Positions 18,742 through 27,481 are shown, counted from the first letter of the stretch. The stretch: DNA of 64,000 nucleotides from Paucimonas lemoignei (GCA_900475325.1 LS483371.1:4526001-4590000), one strand, 5' to 3'. Notes: generated by a model not told the origin, from the letters alone. Program-made: numbers and translations.

Positions 18742-19387
18742 TGATACCAATCCATCATCCAGTTGTTTGCGCTAATCTAATCCGAACCTGGTGCGCGAAG
18801 CCATCGACGCCATTCTTCACTGGGGAACCCGTGCTTCAGTCGGCCGGGCGAAAGCCAGCATCGGTGTCTAAATGCTGCTGAATCGCCACAAATTTCCTTG
18901 AAATATGCGCAAGTCCGCTTATGGCCGTCGCACGCCGCCGTTTTTTGGCCTTCCTTTGAATGATTTGTAGTGGACTCGGCGTTCCTCTACAGTGAGGGCG
19001 CGTAAAGGCGATCAGGTTGATCAACGTGATAGCACCGCACCCGAATTGACCTGCTTGCCGAAATTTCATTGATCCAGTCTGATTCTGCCTAATTGCATGG
19101 ACTTGACCAGTACGCTGGGTCTCCTTGACTGGCAGGAGTCGACCCAATGCAACGGGTCAGTTCGGGCTGCAACCAACCAAGAACAGATGTTGGCACGTTG
19201 CCAAATCCCGTGGATACCATATTTATGCTTCCCAAAATATTTTTGCTTCTGGCGCGCGACTCGATCTAGTTATAAACTCATCTGGCATCCAGATTGCTCT
19301 GCCCATGAGCCGAACGTCGTGTGATAGGCCCTGGAAGTCAAACCAGTAAAGCTTACGATTTATCTATATCGGTCGAGGTGATTAAAT
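18742..19387. other. intergenic stretch without a confident gene
   Basis: About 645 bases. Open frames exist on both strands (for example 18836-19147 on the minus strand), but none has a ribosome site, recognised motif or sensible codon pattern. The sequence shifts between GC-rich and AT-rich patches as if assembled from decayed fragments. The last 15 bases hold the GAGGTGATT ribosome site of the next gene. Confidence 0.5.
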
Positions 19388-19981
19388 TTGGACTACTATG
19401 ATGAAGATGAAGAGGTAGGTATCGGCAGGGGCAACTGGATATATATTGGTTGCGATGTCGATAAGTTTAACTGGTCAAAAGTTGGCAAGACCACCGAAGG
19501 TTTACACACTCGCCACAGATCTCCTCAGAATCCAGACTACTGCATCTACACTGCCTTTAAAATCATTCGAGGCGATGTTCATGATATTGAGAAAAAACTA
19601 CTAAAACATCTTGAATTTCAGTGCGATCTTCAAAGACTCCCTCACATTAGCACTAGTAACGACAGTGAGTGCTTCAGACTAAATCCAGAAGAGATGACTT
19701 GGCTTGTCGAGCAGTTTATTGAGAGCAAATTCGGCTCGTGTGTCACGTATGAAAATGGTCTTCATGGAGACATGAGTCGGTATCGTTGTGATGATAGAAT
19801 TTATCGCCACTTTCAAAATTTTAACGCTCCTCAATCAAAGCCACTTGCATTGGAGCCTCTATCCTTAGGAAGGAACAGTTACTTTACAGGAAACCAAGAA
19901 ACCTATGAGGTGGATCTTGGAGATGGCTATTATATCGATGTAACCAGCGGTATGACTAGACACCGAAACGATGATCTTTAA
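19388..19981 (+). CDS. GIY-YIG (T5orf172-like) protein
   Basis: 197 residues. It starts with TTG, supported by a strong GAGGTGAT ribosome site seven bases upstream and by no in-frame ATG before the domain. Residues about 14-85 have the GIY-YIG-like order: WIYIGCD, SKVGKTTEGLHTRHR, PDYCIYTAFKI and IEKKLLKHL, matching the T5orf172/MUG113 variant of the fold. The C-terminal half has no recognised domain. GIY-YIG nucleases of this group are usually phage-, plasmid- or island-borne. It is AT-rich, transcribed alone and flanked by non-coding DNA on both sides. Confidence 0.7.
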   Translation: MDYYDEDEEVGIGRGNWIYIGCDVDKFNWSKVGKTTEGLHTRHRSPQNPDYCIYTAFKIIRGDVHDIEKKLLKHLEFQCDLQRLPHISTSNDSECFRLNPEEMTWLVEQFIESKFGSCVTYENGLHGDMSRYRCDDRIYRHFQNFNAPQSKPLALEPLSLGRNSYFTGNQETYEVDLGDGYYIDVTSGMTRHRNDDL

Positions 19982-20457
19982 AGCCTACCGTGAGGTGGTG
20001 GCAGAGCTATTGATAGCACAGTCACCACTGCACTGGTATTGATCTTTAACTTAGAGGCCCCGCGAACACGGAGCCGACCAAATCTGTTCAATTACTTAAA
20101 GTTGCGGTCTTACGCGAAAGGCTGGTAGTGGCCGATTTCTGCCTGAAAGACGGACATCTAGTCTGTCGCGCCCTAGGACCAGACCCGTTCGATCATACTA
20201 TTTGAAGCCTTTGAATTTGTGACAAGCGGACCTCCAAGAAAAGGATGCTTTTCTGGCGTGGGTAGGCCAGCTGGTTCCAGATGCTCTGAACTGCCAGAAA
20301 GTGACGGCGGGAGGGTAGTGGTCAGGGTTTTAGGTCCTAAAAAAGCTTCGGAGGCTCTCACAGCCCCTCACTAGCTATTCAAAAAAATGCATTTCTGCTT
20401 TAATTTGAATTTACCAATAACACGTACTCCCTTTTAAGGCTTTGCTGGAGATAATAA
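19982..20457. other. intergenic stretch with decayed sequence
   Basis: About 475 bases. It holds element copy B (20128-20152) and, at 20215-20372, a short plus-strand open frame lacking any ribosome site that could be a gene remnant. The last 50 bases are AT-rich and carry GGAG before the TTG start of the PIN gene. Confidence 0.45.
20128..20152. repeat. island inter-module element, copy B
   Basis: GTGGCCGATTTCTGCCTGAA followed by AGACGG; one arm of the inverted element only. Confidence 0.6.
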
Positions 20458-21609
20458 TTGAGAGTATCAATAGATACAAATATCTTGCACCAAGAAGGAT
20501 ATATGTCGCAGTCTATGCGGCTTCTCCAAAGGGTTATTAATGCGAGTTCTTTGGAATTGATCTTGAGTGAAATTGTTCTCCGAGAATACGAGACTAAAAC
20601 AACTTCTGATCTTTCTGCAAAGGCCCAAAGTGTAAAAGATAACCTTCGAGAAATTTCTAAAATTTTTGCTAGGTCTGGTGATGATATTGAAAGCGTAACT
20701 GATTTCAATAATGGGTTTACAAATTATCTTCCGGAGCTTCACAGCCGACTAAATGAAATGACGAAAACGTGGCTAAAAGACTTCAAGGTCACTATTTTAA
20801 ATCCGCACCCAGGAATTTATGAGCAGGTGTGGAACGATTATTTTTCGGGTAAGGGTGCATTTAAAAAGCTTAAGAATCGTGACGATATACCTGACGCAGT
20901 AATAGCGAGGTCCCTTGAAGAGCTGATTAGTGACGGCATGCCACTGATATTTATATGCAAAGATGGCCAGCTCAAAGAATATATGAGCAATTTTCCACAA
21001 GTCCGCGTATTTGCCGAGCTGGCTGAACTGATTCGGAGTAAGGAGTTTGTGGATATTCTCGGTGATTTGGATGCCCGCGACATGGTTATCGAGGAGTTTA
21101 AACAAGTTATAGGATCTGAAACGTTTCTTAACAACGTAATGAAGTATTTTTCGGCGAAAGAATCTGATTTCCATTATTCTTACTGGGAAGATGGAATGAT
21201 CGAAAATCAAAGCGAGTTACCTTTGCCCGCTTGGCGTGGAGTTAGTGCAGGCGGACCTATAGTTTCTAGTATCCAAGGTGTTGAGTTTGGACAGGTTTCT
21301 TGTATCAATCCGCGTCACTACGTTGTTACCGTGACCTTTAATGCTTCTTTGCCAATAAGCTTCGTGGGCGATTATGCAGATTGGATTCATGCTCCAGATG
21401 ACGTAAAGAGATCGATTGAAATTACGTCCGCTAATGGTGATGGCGCGTGCGAGTTCATGACTGTAAAGCGAGCTAAGATACTGGGTGAGATTGTAGTGCA
21501 TTTACTCGAAAGTGAAGATCCGAAAAGCTTGTTAATCCATTCGCAATATATTGGTACTGATGATTCCCCTTTAGATGTGGAGTTTGTTCCTAATAAAGTA
21601 ATTCTTTGA
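20458..21609 (+). CDS. PIN-domain protein (predicted ribonuclease)
   Basis: 383 residues. Start TTG at 20458, seven bases after GGAG. The frame begins directly with MRVSIDTNILHQEG, in which Asp6 and Asn8 are the first PIN motif. Further acidic residues fit the PIN site: ILSEIVLREYE (Glu), RDDIPDAVIARSLEE (Asp) and ICKDGQLKEYM (Asp). The domain spans about 1-185. The C-terminal 190 residues are unassigned and end in a beta-rich part. Long PIN proteins of this DUF4935-like type occur in defence islands; the target RNA is unknown. No antitoxin gene lies next to it. Confidence 0.75.
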   Translation: MRVSIDTNILHQEGYMSQSMRLLQRVINASSLELILSEIVLREYETKTTSDLSAKAQSVKDNLREISKIFARSGDDIESVTDFNNGFTNYLPELHSRLNEMTKTWLKDFKVTILNPHPGIYEQVWNDYFSGKGAFKKLKNRDDIPDAVIARSLEELISDGMPLIFICKDGQLKEYMSNFPQVRVFAELAELIRSKEFVDILGDLDARDMVIEEFKQVIGSETFLNNVMKYFSAKESDFHYSYWEDGMIENQSELPLPAWRGVSAGGPIVSSIQGVEFGQVSCINPRHYVVTVTFNASLPISFVGDYADWIHAPDDVKRSIEITSANGDGACEFMTVKRAKILGEIVVHLLESEDPKSLLIHSQYIGTDDSPLDVEFVPNKVIL

Positions 21610-21783
21610 GAAATTAGAATATGTAAGCGATACCAAAGATAGTAATGTTCACTACCAGTAAACCAAAGCAGGTCTCGAACTATTCAGGATCTTGTTTCCG
21701 CACTCGGTGTAGCTGGCAGAGTCTATTCACCCAGCATGCTATAGGTGTATCTATTTGATTAAACTGGTCAAGCATCCGTCTTT

Positions 21784-21830
21784 GGGCCGATTTCTGCCCT
21801 TCGCAACAGACAGAAATCGGCCAAGAGCAG
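21784..21830. repeat. island inter-module element, copy C (complete)
   Basis: Perfect 12-bp inverted repeat: GGCCGATTTCTG at 21785-21796 and CAGAAATCGGCC at 21811-21822, with a 14-base loop CCCTTCGCAACAGA, then AAGAGCAGTC. It abuts the stop codon of the 97-aa gene and may also act as its terminator. Confidence 0.8.
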
Positions 21831-22124
21831 TCATACAATATCTACGATCCTAGCGATTCGCTGAGTCAATTCGAGAACTTCTACCGATAGAAGGCGATAC
21901 TCATCCGTAACTTGTTCCTGACTCTTATTGGCTAGGAAAAAAAGTTTATCGGCAGACTCGCAGATTGCACGGGGCAAATCGGCGGCGGGATCAATTCCAT
22001 TGACACGAACCCAACGGTCGATTGCGCCACTAGAGAGACCATAAAGCTCCTCCTTCCAGATCCCGCGATTAACAAGATTAAGAATTACGCGCTGAGCGTC
22101 AATTCGATTGTTGAATTCAATCAT
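21831..22124 (-). CDS. 97-aa helical protein, last gene of the NTase operon
   Basis: 97 residues, predicted almost entirely helical (heptad-like leucine and isoleucine spacing in the last 35 residues). Its ATG overlaps the stop of the nucleotidyltransferase gene as ATGA, so the two are translationally coupled and probably act together. I recognise no family. Position, size and coupling suit an antitoxin or regulatory partner of the upstream enzyme, but that is inference. An inverted element follows immediately. Confidence 0.65.
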   Translation of the reverse strand: MIEFNNRIDAQRVILNLVNRGIWKEELYGLSSGAIDRWVRVNGIDPAADLPRAICESADKLFFLANKSQEQVTDEYRLLSVEVLELTQRIARIVDIV

Positions 22125-22744
22125 GGCGAATGCTGGCTCCGTAACGCTTCCATCCAGCGTGGAACGATGGCGACTGCTTTGATAGCGGCGACGACTTCTT
22201 CATGCGTGATGTTTTCTCCATAACCTCGTGTCGATAGTAATCGCGCGCGTGTCAGAATGGAGAATGCTTGGGGATCGATATCGAGGCTTGGCAGCACCAT
22301 CAGAGGAGACTTCCTCGAGAAGATGGGTTGTCCGAGCGAAAGCGAATGACAGGTTGCGAAATTTCGGATGGCCAAGAATATGCAGGATAGGTGAAAGGTC
22401 GCACTGTTCGTAGACTGCCTCAATTCTTGGTAAGAGCGGTCGAAAAGTCTTTGGAATTTGGTGCAGTCTCGGGCATCCGCGATGTAAGGCGCTGGCTTCC
22501 CTAGGTCGTCCAGAAAGTCCGTGCCATCTGGGGAGAAAAGTAACCTCGACTCTAGATGCAGGTGCCAGGCGAACGGATTGCCCTCTTTCCACAAAGCCTG
22601 AATTCGCTCATATCGATACACGGAGTATTTTTCGTGATCAATCTGCTGTGCTGGGCCGCCGACGCAGGCCAGTAGATCGACATCTGATCCTAGGTCAATC
22701 TCCCCCCGGCAGATGGAGCCGAAGGCGTAAATGTGCATATTCAT
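22121..22744 (-). CDS. nucleotidyltransferase with HEPN-like C-terminus
   Basis: 207 residues. The N-terminus has the minimal nucleotidyltransferase signature GSICRGEIDLGSDVDLL (G-S-x10-S-D-x-D, metal-binding Asp pair). The C-terminal helical half contains RNFATCH, fitting the RNx4H motif of HEPN ribonucleases, inside a predicted helix. So the protein may be an MNT-HEPN fusion, or a KNT-like transferase whose C-domain is only HEPN-shaped. Start and stop both overlap neighbouring genes as ATGA (22741-22744 and 22121-22124), making one coupled operon with a pentapeptide-repeat membrane protein upstream. MNT and HEPN normally form a toxin-antitoxin pair. Confidence 0.75.
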   Translation of the reverse strand: MNMHIYAFGSICRGEIDLGSDVDLLACVGGPAQQIDHEKYSVYRYERIQALWKEGNPFAWHLHLESRLLFSPDGTDFLDDLGKPAPYIADARDCTKFQRLFDRSYQELRQSTNSATFHLSCIFLAIRNFATCHSLSLGQPIFSRKSPLMVLPSLDIDPQAFSILTRARLLSTRGYGENITHEEVVAAIKAVAIVPRWMEALRSQHSP

Positions 22745-23691
22745 CGCCGACCAAACCGTTTTACAAGAATAGCCGTGAGAAAGGCGAATCCAACCAGACG
22801 CGTAGCAGCAATAATCGATGAGAACCAAATTGGGTAGGGGTGCGGGGTGGCTATGCCGAAGAACACTCCAGGAGAGGCCGCGAGGCTAGTAAGATAGGCA
22901 GTCAGATCCCAGGGATTGCCGAAGTGATAAGTATCATAGAAAGCTATTAGGATATGAACTACTACGATCGCCCGCAGCAGCTTAAGCGTATTCTCGCCAT
23001 TGCCCCAGATCGCATCTAGCACTCTGAACTCAAGCCATTTGATGAACTGTGGCACCTTCTTCCAACCCGGATACTTATCCCGGTAATATGTCTCTCTTGA
23101 TGACCAAGATTTTTTGAGATAGCTTGATGTAGCCTCCAACTCGTGTGAAATCGCTCTATTTACAGCTTTCGCATCGCCAATTTGCTGGAAATTCATTCGA
23201 AGCGATCTGGCAAACCGCATTTTCAGATTTTCCTCACGCGGTGCCTCCCGCTCAAGGATGTCGTCGTCGATTTGGCAACGCTCGAAGACCGCATACTCAA
23301 ACTTGCATCCGGAAAATGCGGACTGATGGAAATTACAGCCAACGAACCGACAGCCGGTGAAGTCGCAGGAATCGAAATTACAGTTATTGAAGTAGCAAGC
23401 GTCGAAAACGCTATGCTGGAAGGAGACCTTCCGAAGCGTCTGTTTCTTGGCGTTTAGCCTGACATACACCTTGAAGGCATAGTCTTTAGGCTCATTCTCG
23501 ACATTCCTGCTAACGTAAAGGTCAGTGATGACCTCCCGGTTACCTGGCAGCAGCGCCTCACGAGGCTTTCTCTGCACGACACTGGCGACCCCGTCTGTCG
23601 TTAGAGCCTCGACGCCTGCGTTCACTGAGGGCGGGTTCTCGTCCATCATGTTCAGCTTATGCTGCCTTATCGCTCCATTGTTGGAATGCAT
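22741..23691 (-). CDS. pentapeptide-repeat membrane protein
   Basis: 316 residues, first gene of a coupled operon. Residues about 88-145 are pentapeptide repeats of A(D/N)LxF type with many Cys and Phe (SVFDACYFNNCNFDSCDF, then FVGCNFHQSAF), predicted to form a short right-handed beta-helix. Then comes a charged linker and at least two membrane spans near the C-terminus (LLRAIVVVHILIAFY and IIAATRLVGFAFLTAILV). This layout, soluble beta-helix plus C-terminal membrane domain, resembles pentapeptide-ion-channel-like effectors, but a pore loop is not evident. The ribosome site is weak (AGGT). Confidence 0.72.
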   Translation of the reverse strand: MHSNNGAIRQHKLNMMDENPPSVNAGVEALTTDGVASVVQRKPREALLPGNREVITDLYVSRNVENEPKDYAFKVYVRLNAKKQTLRKVSFQHSVFDACYFNNCNFDSCDFTGCRFVGCNFHQSAFSGCKFEYAVFERCQIDDDILEREAPREENLKMRFARSLRMNFQQIGDAKAVNRAISHELEATSSYLKKSWSSRETYYRDKYPGWKKVPQFIKWLEFRVLDAIWGNGENTLKLLRAIVVVHILIAFYDTYHFGNPWDLTAYLTSLAASPGVFFGIATPHPYPIWFSSIIAATRLVGFAFLTAILVKRFGRR

Positions 23692-23741
23692 AGTGACCTA
23701 AATAGCCGGTGCTTCAAAGCTCCGTGGCAGTCCTGCAATTA

Positions 23742-24015
23742 TCAACATTCGCGGGCAGCAAAATTCCGGATGACGCGACTTTCAGGAGCAACAGCCCTGT
23801 TGCATGCTCGTGACCTTCGATAGGTTGCTTTGGGTCGAATGTGGTCCGCCGTGTAATCCAAGCTGTTGCGAATCAAGTGCACGACGCAGGTTTGCGGTGT
23901 CGTAGCAGGAAACACCGCCCCCAAGGCCTCCGGTACTCCTTTGGCAAATGTATTTATCCCCGAGTAGCTTTCTCCACAACCGCCATAGTCCGTACTTTTC
24001 GACCAAACCCCGCAA
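23742..24015 (-). pseudogene. IS256-family transposase remnant
   Basis: Reading the minus strand across 24000-23800 gives INTFAKGVPEAL, then FPATTPQTCVVHLIRNSLDY, the well-known core of IS256/mutator transposases (FPxTxVQTCIVHLxRxSL). Sequence on either side does not continue the protein, so only about 45-60 codons survive and the element is dead. It lies between the pentapeptide operon and the Ntn-hydrolase gene and marks past mobile-element activity in the island. Confidence 0.75.
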
Positions 24016-24035
24016 CTACCTTAGCGAGAGCATCC

Positions 24036-24971
24036 ATGACCTTAGTCATTGCCGGATACAACCACTCAAAATCCTTGGACTATTCTAGTTTCGCCTCTGA
24101 CACGACTGAGGTTTACGAACCTGTCATGGAGGTAAATGGTCTATTCGTGATGGCAGACAGCGCGATTACTAGCCATGCTGGTGGACGCACGTTGCTTAAC
24201 GGCTTCAGAAAAATTCATACGCTGGAAGCTAAGCTGTGGAAGCCATATTTCCAACCTGATGGGTCATTCAAGGACTACCAGGAGGTCTATGAAACGAACG
24301 AGCTATTCGTCGCTTTTGCAGGCAGCACCCTCACGGCTCAACACATCATCAATAGCATCCACGGACACCTAGGGCAGCTCAGAATCAGCTACGAGAGAGC
24401 AAGCCTGTCGTCGCCAGTAGAATACAAGGTAATCAGGCATTGCCAGAAAAATCTTCTGGTCTCGGATTATGGGTCTTACTGGGATGACGACACCTTCACT
24501 AACCGTGATTTCGAAGGACTGCTAACGGCGGACGTGATTGCAAACGTTATTGAGTATTCCGTGAACGATGCGTTGCGTTCCGCGAGCAGCTACAAGCTAA
24601 GCATGGAAGAGTTTCGGGATATGCACACTGAAATCGTGGCGGGAATTTGGTGTCCAGTAAGCAAGAAATATTATCTATACGTCTACCGAATGCAAAGCCG
24701 ACCGGGTGATGACGGCGTACTCACCGCGTTTACTAGTATGGAACTCATCCCGTCTGGCTCGGTAGCTGTCCTCGGAATGCGGCGAACTTTTGAATCTAGG
24801 GCACAGGAAGCGTTTGAAACGGCGATAGGAAAATTCATAACCCCTGATCGGACTCTTTGGGCTTTCTTAAACGACGCCATCGACGAAGTGCAGGCCAGCG
24901 ACTCCAAAGAGATTGATCGCCCGGCCACGCTGCGGACACTGGAACGCGGACGCGTGCGAAGAATTTACTGA
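24036..24971 (+). CDS. proteasome-like Ntn-hydrolase
   Basis: 311 residues from ATG 24036. The frame is open further upstream, but that part runs through the transposase remnant. Removing Met1 would expose Thr as residue 1, as in proteasome beta subunits (M-TLVIAG). GLFVMADSAITS matches the strand carrying proteasomal Asp17, and GFRKIHTLE matches the segment with Lys33. FVAFAGSTLTAQHIIN fits the next strand and the GS loop. Thus the catalytic Thr/Asp/Lys set of an N-terminal nucleophile peptidase seems present. It is longer than HslV or Anbu subunits, and the last 100 residues are unassigned. Nothing nearby looks like an ATPase ring partner. Confidence 0.68.
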   Translation: MTLVIAGYNHSKSLDYSSFASDTTEVYEPVMEVNGLFVMADSAITSHAGGRTLLNGFRKIHTLEAKLWKPYFQPDGSFKDYQEVYETNELFVAFAGSTLTAQHIINSIHGHLGQLRISYERASLSSPVEYKVIRHCQKNLLVSDYGSYWDDDTFTNRDFEGLLTADVIANVIEYSVNDALRSASSYKLSMEEFRDMHTEIVAGIWCPVSKKYYLYVYRMQSRPGDDGVLTAFTSMELIPSGSVAVLGMRRTFESRAQEAFETAIGKFITPDRTLWAFLNDAIDEVQASDSKEIDRPATLRTLERGRVRRIY

Positions 24972-25171
24972 GCATCCATTGATCACTTTTATCCAAATCT
25001 TGCCCATAACTGGATTCCGGACGTCGATAAAAAGCGCCTTCGAAAGCCATCAGAAATCGCCTGAAAGCGGTGCGGTTTGCGAAGCAGACCCTAGTTGTAG
25101 AGCAAATCAGCGAACTCATGAGTACCTGTAGGGAATACCCTTTCGCCGCTGGATTCTAAGAAACGTCTGAT

Positions 25172-25219
25172 GACCGCTTCTGGCCGATTCCAGCCCGTCA
25201 CTACCGCCAGCAACTGGCC
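25172..25219. repeat. island inter-module element, copy D
   Basis: GACCGCTTCTGGCCGATTCC followed by AGCCCGTCACTACCGCCAGC and AACTGGCC: both arms present but diverged. It sits in the 340-base gap (24972-25310) between the Ntn-hydrolase and the 110-aa gene; the rest of that gap shows nothing recognisable. Confidence 0.6.
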
Positions 25220-25310
25220 ATGAAACGGCCGGCCGTAGCTGATTTCCCCGCCTGACACCGCTCAGGTGATCATCGAGTTGTTACCCGTGCAATCATCACA
25301 ATCCTAAGGG

Positions 25311-25643
25311 TTAGTTTTCTGCTCCGAGAGCATTGTCTATTGCTGTATTTGCGTCCCATAGTTCTTTGGCTGCGACTTGGACAGTTTGCGTATCTACTGC
25401 TGCTTTAGTTGCTGCGATGGCTTGGATTATCTCTTTAATTGCTTCTTTTACTAGGCTGGAGGGTATTGGAGTAAAATCCCTGCTCCAAGCTTTTCCAAGA
25501 TCAGAGTTTAAATAAATTATTGCAGTCATAAAGACGCTTCGATCATCGTCAGTTAATCGGCCATCTTTTGCTTTTGCGTTGCAGGCTTGGTGGAGCTGGA
25601 AGAGGGCGTTCACGAAGTCATCTCTTTCTTTAGTAGTGGCCAT
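25311..25643 (-). CDS. 110-aa helical protein paired with lipoprotein
   Basis: 110 residues, rich in Ala and charged residues, predicted all-helical (long runs such as SSLVKEAIKEIIQAIAATKA). No signal peptide, so it is probably cytoplasmic. It starts 14 bases after the lipoprotein stop, in the same direction, so the two form an operon. No family recognised. AT-rich codon use like the rest of the island. Confidence 0.6.
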   Translation of the reverse strand: MATTKERDDFVNALFQLHQACNAKAKDGRLTDDDRSVFMTAIIYLNSDLGKAWSRDFTPIPSSLVKEAIKEIIQAIAATKAAVDTQTVQVAAKELWDANTAIDNALGAEN

Positions 25644-25657
25644 TTTTTTCTCCGTGG

Positions 25658-26689
25658 CTAGATTGCGACTGAAAGTGCGAATTGAACCAGACTGGCTAGA
25701 TTTTGAAGGCCTTCTTTTAGCTCTTTGGTATTTTCATCGACGAGAAATGCCTTCTGTTCCTCTGAATAGTTGCCGGAAATTGCGTTGCGTAATTTGGCAT
25801 GCGCAGTTGCAAATTTCCTAATGGCAGCTCCGCCAGGTGACGGCGAAGTGCTAATTTGGTTGTCCAGTTGTTCTTGTTTAAATAGAGTTGATAGGTAGAT
25901 TTGTCGTTTTTCGGCTGTGTCAAATTCTTTGCTGGCCATGTTTTTATTATAGTATTCACCTAGGGTTGTTGTTAGCGTTGAACTCATCGTGGCTACATAG
26001 GTTTTATATATGCCATCTGCCTCGGCAGCGACTGCCAGTAAATTCTCCTCTTGTCTTGCCCCATTGGTGGCAACAATTTTTTCGATTTCTTTAGCGTTAT
26101 TGCTGTTCTCGATTAATTTTTCTAAATACGCTATAAAGTCAGTGATTGCAGCGCTTTGAGCTAGTTTTGCCTTTGTGTTTGCCTCTAGGAATTCCACTTT
26201 TGTATTGATAGACTCTAGTTCAGTTTTAACTCCAACGAGAGTGCTGGCGATAGGTGTTCCAGGGGTTTCTGTATGCTTAGATAACGCTTCAAGATATACG
26301 GAGAAAGCCTCTAATATATCCATGGAGGTTTTGAGTGAGTTTTTTTCTAGCGGAGTAAGCTTTACTTCTTCACCTAAGCTTTTGTCTTTATACCAGGCAG
26401 ATATTTCGGAGCTGGATAGGCATAAGCCTTTATTTTTGTCTCCTTGATTTTTGGGGATTCTCACCACTATGAATTCGCCGTATTGGCATGATGTATTTCT
26501 AGCGATTATTGTCGCGGCAAGCTCTGCTTGCTTGTTAAATAGGAAGTCGTAGAATTTATTTATCTCAGTGATGGCGTTTTTGCCGGCAGTCACTGTGCTT
26601 GTAGCTTCTTGCTTTATGAGTACTGAAGAACCGCATCCGTTTAAAGCAACTGCTAATGCGATTAGTGAGGCTGCTATCTGCTTTTTCAT
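25658..26689 (-). CDS. lipoprotein with long helical domain, unknown function
   Basis: 343 residues from ATG 26689, with GGGAGC upstream. A lipoprotein signal (MKKQIAASLIALAVALNGC) puts the lipidated Cys at residue 19. The next residues GSS do not include Asp at +2, so outer-membrane sorting is likely. The mature part is mostly helical with coiled-coil character (about 60-260), ending in QNLASLVQFALSVAI. No enzymatic motif is visible. With the 110-aa protein it forms a two-gene unit between inverted elements. A toxin-immunity, envelope-sensing or phage-exclusion role is possible but unsupported. Confidence 0.65.
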   Translation of the reverse strand: MKKQIAASLIALAVALNGCGSSVLIKQEATSTVTAGKNAITEINKFYDFLFNKQAELAATIIARNTSCQYGEFIVVRIPKNQGDKNKGLCLSSSEISAWYKDKSLGEEVKLTPLEKNSLKTSMDILEAFSVYLEALSKHTETPGTPIASTLVGVKTELESINTKVEFLEANTKAKLAQSAAITDFIAYLEKLIENSNNAKEIEKIVATNGARQEENLLAVAAEADGIYKTYVATMSSTLTTTLGEYYNKNMASKEFDTAEKRQIYLSTLFKQEQLDNQISTSPSPGGAAIRKFATAHAKLRNAISGNYSEEQKAFLVDENTKELKEGLQNLASLVQFALSVAI

Positions 26690-27115
26690 TATCTGCTCCC
26701 TGTGAGTCACATTGCGGCAATAGCCGAACGCTCGGACGACAGACATGGAATTTGGGCAGGATGATGCTCCTTGCTCCAGATGACCAGCTACTCATACACA
26801 GCCGCAGGTTCAACTCCATACAACTCTGTGAGCGTGGCAGATTGCCACGCTGTGAGCGTAGCAGCGTGGCTAAAATTGTCGAATTTGCCTCGAAATCACT
26901 GCGCCGGATAGCTACGCAATAAGCGCAGAGGGCGTTCCGAGGTCACAGATTGAGCGGGTTTTCGCATGCTACATCGGACACCGCTTTGAAGGCTGTTCAT
27001 TGGTCCCCGAGAGCGTGTATTTTGTGGCGCCTGCTGAAATTGTAAGTGCTTATAGGTCGCGGACCGAAAGGTAAGTACATTCCAACACTGGGCTTCTAAC
27101 CCTGAGCGGCTGCAA

Positions 27116-27144
27116 CTGGCCGATTTCTGCCGGTCACGCAAGCT
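27116..27144. repeat. island inter-module element, copy E
   Basis: CTGGCCGATTTCTGCCGGTC followed by ACGCAAGC, with a distant, degraded right arm near 27168-27190 (CCGGTCACGAATTCTGGCCA). Confidence 0.6.
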
Positions 27145-27413
27145 GGCAATACGCAGATTACCGCCATTTCCGGTCACGAATTCTGGCCAAATCCGACGCA
27201 ATTGTTGATCAGAACCAATGTCCCCCGCTCAATCGCAATGCAAATAAGTGGTCGGTATTCATGCTGTCATCTGGTGAAGTGGAGTGCTTTCACACAGCAC
27301 AACGCATTTTCAGAAATGCCCTACAACCTTGCTTCTTGCTCACCTTCGCGACGTCCCTTACCCTTCACGCCGCGCCTAAGAAACGCACCGAAACCTCAAA
27401 AGCAGCGGCCAGA

Positions 27414-27440
27414 CCGCACCCGATAAAATGCGGCTTTTTT
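27414..27440 (+). terminator. weak intrinsic terminator
   Basis: CCGCA, 10-base loop, TGCGG, C, then TTTTTT. Short stem but a good U-run. It may end a transcript that begins upstream of the C4-like element. Confidence 0.35.
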
Positions 27441-27481
27441 GTACCTGCGGCCTCCGGCTGCGCGTCCTAAAATTTCTGTAT

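Noticed and set aside
18836..19147. 103-codon minus-strand frame in the gap after DUF4145
   Set aside because: No ribosome site, no recognised motif, Arg-rich shadow-like composition; possibly a decayed fragment.
23841..24035. 65-codon N-terminal extension of the Ntn-hydrolase frame
   Set aside because: It is antisense to an IS256 transposase remnant and would bury the N-terminal Thr; the ATG at 24036 fits the family.
17967..27144. Integron attC sites as an explanation of the repeated island elements
   Set aside because: The conserved GTTRRRY/RYYYAAC core of attC is missing and no integron integrase is present.
26896..27201. 101-codon minus-strand frame in the gap before BRO-N
   Set aside because: Crosses an inverted element, lacks a ribosome site and has no motif.
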